Under the pieces are notes generated by a model that made no database searches, was not told the DNA's origin, and was given only the letters and a program-made list of their open reading frames with translations. Positions 58,216 to 64,000 of a stretch of DNA of 64,000 nt are shown piece after piece (the first letter of the stretch is position 1; each line of letters opens with the position of its first letter). This DNA comes from Rivularia sp. MS3 (GTDB lineage: Bacteria > Cyanobacteriota > Cyanobacteriia > Cyanobacteriales > Nostocaceae), in assembly GCA_019192545.1 (NCBI GenBank), contig JAHCMI010000032.1, positions 1 through 64,000 of the forward strand, read 5' to 3'. The position numbers and the translations under genes are program-made.

Positions 58216-58854
58216 TTAACGTCCTAAATCGTGCAATTTGTTGATTTCTAGAGTACATTTTTCAGTTACAGCAGCCAAATCTTCCTTATTTGTGGAATTC
58301 GGCGGAGAAATTAATTCGCCAATTCTGACTGTAACCGGAACCCTTTGAGGAATAGCAGAACCTTTTTGCTCAATATCCTGAGTACCATATAAACACACTG
58401 GTATAAGCGGTGCCTTAGCTTTTGCTGCAATTAAAGCCGCACCTTTCTTTGGATCTGTAATCCGCCCATCTTTAGTTCGAGTCCCTTGCAGAAAAATACC
58501 TACAGCCCAGCCTTCATTTAGATACTCTAAAGCTTTACGAATTGCGCCGCGATCGCTGCTTCCCCGGCTGACTGGATATGCTCCATATAGTTCAATTGCT
58601 TGCTTTAAAACAGGAATTTTAAATAATTCTTCTTTGGCCATATATGATACAGGACGACGAACGCTAGTCGAAACAATCGGCGGGTCAAAATTACTGGCAT
58701 GATTGCTAACTATTACTAATGGCCCGTTCCGAGGGACATTTTCGGCTCCATAAATACGTCCTCGGAAGTAAACGCGAAGCATAGGATTAACTACCGAGTA
58801 TTTAAAAGCGCGGTAAAGTAAGAGACTAGCAAATGGTTCGCGATTTTTAGGCAT
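58216..58854 (-). CDS. plsC: 1-acyl-sn-glycerol-3-phosphate acyltransferase (PlsC-type)
   Basis: The product has 212 residues from ATG 58854; the codons before are TTG-ATT. The acyltransferase motifs are visible: NHASNFD (H52-x4-D57), then PVSYMAKEELFKIP, GAYPVSRGSSDRGAIRKAL, FLQGTRTKDGR (for the usual EGTR) and PLIPVCLYGT. The Glu of the PEGTR motif is replaced by Gln (FLQGTR), which is seen in several cyanobacterial relatives. It makes phosphatidic acid. It is the last gene of plsX-fabH-fabD-plsC. Confidence 0.88.
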   Translation of the reverse strand: MPKNREPFASLLLYRAFKYSVVNPMLRVYFRGRIYGAENVPRNGPLVIVSNHASNFDPPIVSTSVRRPVSYMAKEELFKIPVLKQAIELYGAYPVSRGSSDRGAIRKALEYLNEGWAVGIFLQGTRTKDGRITDPKKGAALIAAKAKAPLIPVCLYGTQDIEQKGSAIPQRVPVTVRIGELISPPNSTNKEDLAAVTEKCTLEINKLHDLGR

Positions 58855-59009
58855 AATCAAAAATTGGCATGAATAAAGTTAAGAGCAAAAAGTAAGAGTT
58901 TAGATGAACTTAAAAATATTAACTGTTCGCTCCTCACTCATAACTCTTAATCCAAAACCCAAAATTTAAAATTCAAAATTTATAACTCTTAACCCCTAAC
59001 TCTTAACCC

Positions 59010-59897
59010 CTAACTCTTAACTAATTTTGTTTCGGCAGCAGAACGCACGTTTTCTAATTTTAAGCCGGAAGCAGTACGCTTAATTAAACCAGTTAAAACA
59101 TTTCCCGGTCCAATTTCTATAACTCGTTCAATTCTTTGTTCTGGTAAAGCTAATGCTATTTCTCGCCAACGCACGCTTCCAGTCATCTGCTGAATTAATC
59201 TTTGCTTTAAAACATCAGCTTCCACGGCGGGTACTGGTTCTACATTAGATAAAACTGGTACATTGGCTTGATGAAATTCTACTGAAGCCAATACATCTTT
59301 AAATTCAGCAGATGCCTCCGCCATCATCGGCGAATGAAATGCTCCCGATACTTTCAAAGGAACTTTGCGTTTTGCTTTAACTTGAGACAAAACGCTTTCT
59401 ATAGCTTCAGGGGTACCGGAAATTACTACTTGTGCCGAACTATTATCATTTGCCAATACCGCATTATCAGTTTCTGCAAGGACTTTGTCTAATTGCTCTC
59501 TATCAAAACCAACCAAAGCCGCCATTTTTCCGCCAGCAGCATTTTCCATAAGTTCGGCTCGGCGTTTTACCAAACTTAAACCAGCAGACCATTCAAACAC
59601 ACCTGCTGCATATAAGGCAATATATTCTCCCAAACTATGTCCCGCAACTAAATCAGGTTTCTCTTCTTTACCAATGAGATCGGCAAGAATAGTTTCCATA
59701 ACGTACAAGCAAGGTTGAGTATAAAGGGTACGAGCTAACTTGTCTTCGTGATTCTGACAGATTTCGCTGACACTCCAACCCAGAATCTCCTGTGCTTGAG
59801 CAAACTTTTCTTTCGCTTCTGGTAATTCAAGTAAATCTGTTCCCATCCCCAACGCTTGGGAACCTTGTCCGGGAAACACCCATGCGGTTTTACTCAT
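59010..59897 (-). CDS. fabD: Malonyl-CoA:ACP transacylase
   Basis: The 295-residue enzyme has FPGQGSQALGMG at the N-terminus, the catalytic Ser88 in GHSLGEY, the SGAFHSPMM segment with the catalytic His, and VIEIGPGNVLTGL near the end. It charges ACP with malonyl groups for fatty-acid elongation. It lies between fabH and plsC on the minus strand, 155 nt before plsC. The neighbours confirm the role. Start codon ATG 59897. Confidence 0.95.
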   Translation of the reverse strand: MSKTAWVFPGQGSQALGMGTDLLELPEAKEKFAQAQEILGWSVSEICQNHEDKLARTLYTQPCLYVMETILADLIGKEEKPDLVAGHSLGEYIALYAAGVFEWSAGLSLVKRRAELMENAAGGKMAALVGFDREQLDKVLAETDNAVLANDNSSAQVVISGTPEAIESVLSQVKAKRKVPLKVSGAFHSPMMAEASAEFKDVLASVEFHQANVPVLSNVEPVPAVEADVLKQRLIQQMTGSVRWREIALALPEQRIERVIEIGPGNVLTGLIKRTASGLKLENVRSAAETKLVKS

Positions 59898-60160
59898 TAG
59901 TTATTAGTTAGTTAGTGATTAGTTTTTCATAGAGTTAGGAGTTAGGAATTAGGAGTTAGAAGTTAGAAATGAGGAGTTAGGAGTCAATAATTAGGAATTA
60001 ATGAAGTATATTTGTTCCTAATTTATGCTGAGTTATACATTTAACTGAAAATACATTGGAAATACACAGGTGTTCTCATAACAAACACTGATTTCTCTGA
60101 TTTAACATTCATAACTCATAACTCATAACTCATAACTTATAATTCCTAACTCTTACCTCT

Positions 60161-61147
60161 TCATCTTCCCCATTGAAATATCGCCGCACCCCAAGTTAGT
60201 CCAGCCCCAAAACCCGATGCAGCAATAGTATCTCCCCTTTTTATCTTGCCCTCTCTTACTGCTTCATCTAATGCAATTGGTATGGAAGCAGCAGAAGTAT
60301 TGCCATAATTAGCTACATTACTTATTACTTTTTCTGATGGAATAGAAAGACGTTCGGCTACTGCATCAAGAATACGTTGGTTGGCTTGATGCAGTAGCAG
60401 CCAATCCACTTGTTCAACGCCGATATTGGCGCGAAACAGAGCTTTGTCAATAACTTCCGGTACTCGCTTAACGGCAAAACGATAAACTTCTTTACCGTTC
60501 ATCGAAACATTGCCAAAACTTCCTTTGGAGACATTTACCCCATCGATCAATTCTTGGGACTCGGTGGTATATGCAAGATTGAGACAGCTATTAAGGCTGC
60601 CATCACTTTTGATTTCAAACCCTAATAAACGGTCATCCTTATTGGCTTGCAACACCGCAGCACCAGCACCATCGCCAAATAATATGCAGGTGCGTCTATC
60701 TTGCCAATCCACCCAACGAGAGAGGATATCAGCCCCAATTAACAGTACATTTTGAAATACACCTGTTCTTATATATTGAGCGGCAGTTACTAATCCAAAC
60801 ACAAAGCCAGAACATGCCGCAGTCAAATCAAATGCCACCGCCCTATTAGCTCCCAATTCAGCTTGAATTTGGCTAGCACTGCCAAACAAATCATCGGGAG
60901 TAGAAGTAGCGAGTAAAATTAAATCCAAATCTTTGGCTTCAATCTGTGCCATTTCTAATGCTTTGAGACTCGCAGCAGCACCAATGCTAGTGACTGACTC
61001 CGTAGCCGTAGCCAATCTTCGTTGACGGATTCCCGTTCTCGTGGTAATCCATTCATCCGACGTTTCAACAAGTTTGCTCAGCCCCTGGTTATCAAGAAAT
61101 GTTCCTGGCACAGCCGAGCCACTTCCTGTAATTGCTATTCCGCTCAT
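60161..61147 (-). CDS. fabH: 3-oxoacyl-ACP synthase III
   Basis: The 328-residue enzyme has the catalytic triad visible as Cys112 in TAACSGF, His in LLHQANQRI and Asn in NYGNTSAASIP. The N-terminal TTRTGIRQR and GFGAGLTWGA are conserved. It starts fatty-acid synthesis by condensing acetyl-CoA with malonyl-ACP. It is 263 nt upstream of fabD in the same operon-like order. Confidence 0.96.
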   Translation of the reverse strand: MSGIAITGSGSAVPGTFLDNQGLSKLVETSDEWITTRTGIRQRRLATATESVTSIGAAASLKALEMAQIEAKDLDLILLATSTPDDLFGSASQIQAELGANRAVAFDLTAACSGFVFGLVTAAQYIRTGVFQNVLLIGADILSRWVDWQDRRTCILFGDGAGAAVLQANKDDRLLGFEIKSDGSLNSCLNLAYTTESQELIDGVNVSKGSFGNVSMNGKEVYRFAVKRVPEVIDKALFRANIGVEQVDWLLLHQANQRILDAVAERLSIPSEKVISNVANYGNTSAASIPIALDEAVREGKIKRGDTIAASGFGAGLTWGAAIFQWGR

Positions 61148-61706
61148 TTTGCACTCATTCTCTCCACAGCTATCCGCGCTTAAGGACTGTTGAAAACTTT
61201 TCGATCAAAAAAACAGCATATTTCCCAATTATGAGGTACATCATAAACGGGCAAGATACCCTGTTAACCGCACCTGACGGCAAACGCGCAAAGCCTGCGG
61301 CTTACTTTGACCCGAAGTTCATTTGCGGGCAAGTTGTTCTGTGTCTAACACAAGGTTTAATAGTTAATAGTTGTACCATTATTATTGACAATGTGCTGAT
61401 TTGCGGTCCGTTAGCAGTTCAGAGTACCAATCGGGCAATTATCAATAAGCCTGTTTTTAGAACGAACAAACGCAATTAACTAAAAAATCAAGCAATAAAA
61501 TCTGTCCGCATCAAAAGAAAAATTGGCTTTTATCGTAAAAGTTTTCTTTTTCCTTACAATCTTTTTTCTCTAGAGAAAAGACATAAAATATTATTCCTTA
61601 ATTTAGACTCCAACAATTTCAAAAATTAAATTATGGAGCGACAACTGCGTTTGTTCGGTTCTGGGTTTTGATGCGGCTAATCATTTGACTGCCCCGGAAG
61701 GCTAAA
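61148..61706. other. Gap between plsX and fabH
   Basis: 559 nt with no supported gene; a plus-strand frame (61132-61479) runs through repeat-like sequence and the start of fabH and is not called. ACCTGACGGCAAACGCG and CTGCGGCTTAC at about 61270-61305 are GC-richer, dispersed-repeat-like. The gap is long for an operon, so fabH may have its own promoter here. Confidence 0.4.
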
Positions 61707-62729
61707 TCATAAAATGCTTTTTTCGTTCAGATTCTGGGAGTGAATCCGTTCTAATACCTGATTGTCTACTGCTTCTTTAGCTAAACGAATTGCACCGAAA
61801 ATTGAAGGAGCTTGGGAGCTGCCATGACCAATTACACATATGCCGTTTACGCCTAACAGTAAAGCGCCGCCATGTTCTGCATGGTCTACTCGTTGCTTAA
61901 TTCGCTTCAAATTTGGTTTTAAAATAGAACAACCAAGCTGACCGCGCAATCCTTGGGGTAATTCTTCGCGAATAATTTGCAACATAATTTCCCCAACTGC
62001 CTCGGCAAATTTCAATAAGATATTGCCTACAAAACCATCACATACAATTACATCAAAATCACCAGAAAGCACATCGCGCCCTTCAGCATTGCCAACAAAG
62101 GAGATGTACGGATTTTCTGTAATCATTTGGTGAGCGCGTATGGCAACATCATTGCCTTTACATTCTTCCTCACCGATATTTAATAAACCGACCTTTGGTT
62201 CTGCAACACCCAAAACATACTGAGAGTAAGCCGAACCTAAAATGGCAAATTGCTCCAAAAACTTAGGACGGCAATCTACGTTAGCGCCAACATCAAGTAC
62301 CAGAACTTGTTTGCTAGCTACCATCGTAGGAAATACAGCACCAATTGCCGGACGTTCAATACCCGGAAGTCTTCCCAAACGAAGTAAAGCTGCTGCCATC
62401 GCTGCGCCAGAATGACCGGCACTAATTACAGCATCAGCTTGTCCCTTTTTAACCAGACTCATCGCTACATTAATGGAAGCCTTTGGTTTGCGTCTAATGC
62501 CGCTTAAAGGTTCCTCATCCATAGCGATCGCGCCTTCGGCAGGGACAATTTCCACTTGTTCGGACTTTATTGATGGAGGCAGTGTTCGTTCAATATCTTC
62601 GGGGGAGCCTACCAACAATACTTTTACACCCAATTCTTCCACGGCTCGCAGTGCGCCAGCCACGATTTCACCGGGTGCATTATCTCCTCCCATTGCATCA
62701 ATAGCGATTCTTACGCCAGTCGATCCCAT
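61707..62729 (-). CDS. plsX: Phosphate acyltransferase PlsX
   Basis: The 340-residue protein begins VRIAIDAMGGDNAPGEIVAG and has GAVISAGHSGA-type (DAVISAGHSGAAMA), LLDVGAN-like (VLDVGANVDCRPKFL), VGLLNIGEEECKGND and DVIVCDGFVGN, all conserved in PlsX. It makes acyl-phosphate from acyl-ACP for the first step of phospholipid synthesis. It is the first gene of the plsX-fabH-fabD-plsC cluster. The ATG at 62729 is preceded by a few residues that match the family. Confidence 0.96.
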   Translation of the reverse strand: MGSTGVRIAIDAMGGDNAPGEIVAGALRAVEELGVKVLLVGSPEDIERTLPPSIKSEQVEIVPAEGAIAMDEEPLSGIRRKPKASINVAMSLVKKGQADAVISAGHSGAAMAAALLRLGRLPGIERPAIGAVFPTMVASKQVLVLDVGANVDCRPKFLEQFAILGSAYSQYVLGVAEPKVGLLNIGEEECKGNDVAIRAHQMITENPYISFVGNAEGRDVLSGDFDVIVCDGFVGNILLKFAEAVGEIMLQIIREELPQGLRGQLGCSILKPNLKRIKQRVDHAEHGGALLLGVNGICVIGHGSSQAPSIFGAIRLAKEAVDNQVLERIHSQNLNEKSIL

Positions 62730-63820
62730 TGCTCAGAGCTTCCAGAAACCTTACAAATTTTACCAGATGCCCCTGCTAGTCGCAGTAGATTTTTAACTAC
62801 CAAATCTTACTTTTTTAAGTAAGGCATCAACTTCTACTTTTGCTCAACATAACACGAATTCACCTCTATCACTCACTCTCATCTCTTTACAGGTAAATGT
62901 TTTAAGCGATAAAAGGTCAGCCAAAGCAACGAAAACAATATTGCTGTTGAGCGTAAAGCACTATTAAACCATCAGACAGACAAAATCAAGAATAAATGAA
63001 TTGTTAAAAGCAATAGCAATATTTTTCTTCGCAAAAAAATATGTACGACTTCCACAAAATATCAAAATCTCTTATTTGTTATTTGGACTTTTATCATATA
63101 TGGATTTGTATAATAAATGTCTTAATAGACGGCGGATTTATCCGCCTTTTTTGAACTTCCTCGGCGGTCTGAAGACACGCCGCTTCCGTTCTCTTGATGT
63201 ACTAGGTAAAACAATCTTTCTGAAACAAAGTCCAAAAAATAATTAAATTTGCCTGATTTGGTTGAAAACATCCAGAATATATTCACAGCGATGAGAGTGC
63301 AACCCTTAGAAAACAAAGGTTATCAATATTATTTTGCCCGCAAACGATATCTTTGATAATATTAATTTTCTGGGATTTTACGAACTAAAATGATATTGCT
63401 GTCGTTTATTTTACTTGCCCATCAGTAATTAAATTATCCGCTACATTGATTAAATCGACGCATGAAATTTGCCCCAATAATTGCTAAATCATATTTTTAT
63501 GAACTCTACGATTTGCAGCAACATCGGCGTTCAAAATGATTTTATCTCTATATATCTCTTGAAATCTACTTGAAACACCCGTTGTTTTCCATAACCTTTT
63601 TTTGTTAATCAATTTGGTGCGATCGCGACCAGAAGTGTGATAATAAAACCCATTAGATAAAAAATTTAAGCATAATGGTTGAGGCAGATTGCAAAACTTT
63701 GTTATATGGCTCTCTTCCACAACAGAAGCTATAAAGCTATGATTACTCAATGCTGATGGGTTTGCTTTGTGCGTAATATTACAGCAAAATGCGTAGCAGT
63801 TACTTGTATAGGAGTTAAGG
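62730..63820. other. Large intergenic region with an orphan terminator
   Basis: 1,091 nt upstream of plsX (minus) and the last gene (plus). GGCGGA-TTTA-TCCGCC followed by TTTTTT at 63131-63152 is the only clear intrinsic terminator; no gene lies on the plus strand before it, so an unannotated RNA or a dispersed repeat is possible. Reading frames on either strand are not supported. Confidence 0.45.
63131..63152 (+). terminator. Orphan intrinsic terminator
   Basis: GGCGGA-TTTA-TCCGCC (6-bp GC-rich stem) and a run of six T. It points along the plus strand, with no called gene upstream on that strand for over 7 kb (the ydcF-like gene at 55967-56512 is the nearest). Confidence 0.6.
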
Positions 63821-64000
63821 ATGCTGGAGTTATTTGGTTCGGGTTTAATTTCATTATGGCTAGATATGGCAGGAGTAAAATTAAAGCCAATGCAGGCTGT
63901 TGATACCTTAGCTTGGCAAACTGGTACCAACTTAGTTCTCGCCCCCGACCCAAATCCAGCCAGAATTAATACGGTACGAGAATATCTAAAACAACTACAA
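63821..64000 (+). CDS. Partial gene at window edge, possibly a D-Ala-D-Ala carboxypeptidase
   Basis: The frame is open from ATG 63821 (AGGAG and AAGG 5' of it) to the window end, 60 residues. It begins MLELFGSGLISLWLDMAGVK, then WQTGTNLVLAPDPNPA and VREYLKQLQ. This looks like the N-terminus of a cyanobacterial penicillin-binding S13-type carboxypeptidase (from memory, uncertain), where a hydrophobic helix precedes the catalytic domain. The catalytic motifs would lie beyond the window. Confidence 0.6.
   Translation, partial: MLELFGSGLISLWLDMAGVKLKPMQAVDTLAWQTGTNLVLAPDPNPARINTVREYLKQLQ

Noticed and set aside
61132-61479. Plus-strand frame of 115 codons overlapping the fabH start
   Set aside because: It overlaps the 5' end of fabH and then runs into low-complexity, repeat-like sequence; no ribosome site or family motif.
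63484-63930. Minus-strand frame of 148 codons near the window end
   Set aside because: It overlaps the partial plus-strand gene that has a good ribosome site, and its composition (Asn, Ser, Cys, His scattered) does not look like a protein family.

Overview
The window comes from a cyanobacterium, most likely a filamentous heterocystous one (Nostocales; this rank is inference). Direct indications are a photosystem II small subunit (Psb30/Ycf12), an orange-carotenoid-protein-type helical carotenoid protein, a tocopherol cyclase, cyanobacterium-typical families (DUF1822, DUF2288, DUF2330, DUF4336, MetOD1), many GCGATCGC (HIP1) octamers, AT-rich sequence with long intergenic gaps, and dispersed palindromic and GGGGAGA/CCCTATGCC-type repeats. 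I see no prophage, intact insertion sequence, CRISPR array or rRNA. One tRNA gene, tRNA-Arg(CCU), is present.

Layout. 0.1-4.8 kb (minus strand): a small sigma-70-like factor, a DUF1822 protein, and a CHAT protease-like domain fused through one membrane helix to a periplasmic-type ligand-binding domain. 5-9.5 kb: a GT39-type membrane glycosyltransferase and a UvrD/Rep-like helicase whose conserved core carries an in-frame copy of an intergenic repeat. 9.5-12.2 kb: a repeat-rich accessory islet with an SMI1/KNR4 gene broken by one stop codon and an unrecognised possible lysozyme-fold protein, among four copies of a palindromic element. 12.2-21.3 kb: housekeeping genes clpC, a YkgJ-type Cys-cluster protein, psb30, recJ, a secreted protein and asnB. 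21.9-26.8 kb: a methyltransferase, a DUF2330/RnfD-like pair and a polysaccharide deacetylase.

27-30 kb holds the least explained locus: an XRE regulator diverges from at least four tandem paralogous secreted Gln/Asn/Ser-rich proteins. Each has two internal repeats and conserved cysteines, and three share a CA-rich leader ahead of the start codon. A fifth secreted Cys protein ends the array. It is flanked by cell-wall enzymes (deacetylase, MltA).

32-42 kb: an SDR oxidoreductase, a PstS-like lipoprotein with a sensor kinase and a MetOD1 protein, a cysteine desulfurase, a short unlisted membrane protein, a zinc-ribbon/kinase/RDD protein and DUF4336. 42-46.5 kb: three MscS-type channels. 47-55.4 kb: an Lhr-like helicase, a GMC oxidoreductase, a helical carotenoid protein, tandem metallophosphoesterases and tocopherol cyclase. 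55.4-64 kb: the tRNA, YdcF, DUF2288, an AI-2E-type transporter and the lipid-synthesis cluster plsX-fabH-fabD-plsC, then a gene cut by the window edge.

Genes with evident common purpose are the fatty-acid/phospholipid initiation cluster (PlsX, FabH, FabD, PlsC), the MscS set, the PstS-like/kinase pair and the sigma/DUF1822/CHAT cluster. All function calls come from reading sequence motifs and remembered families; no database search was run.
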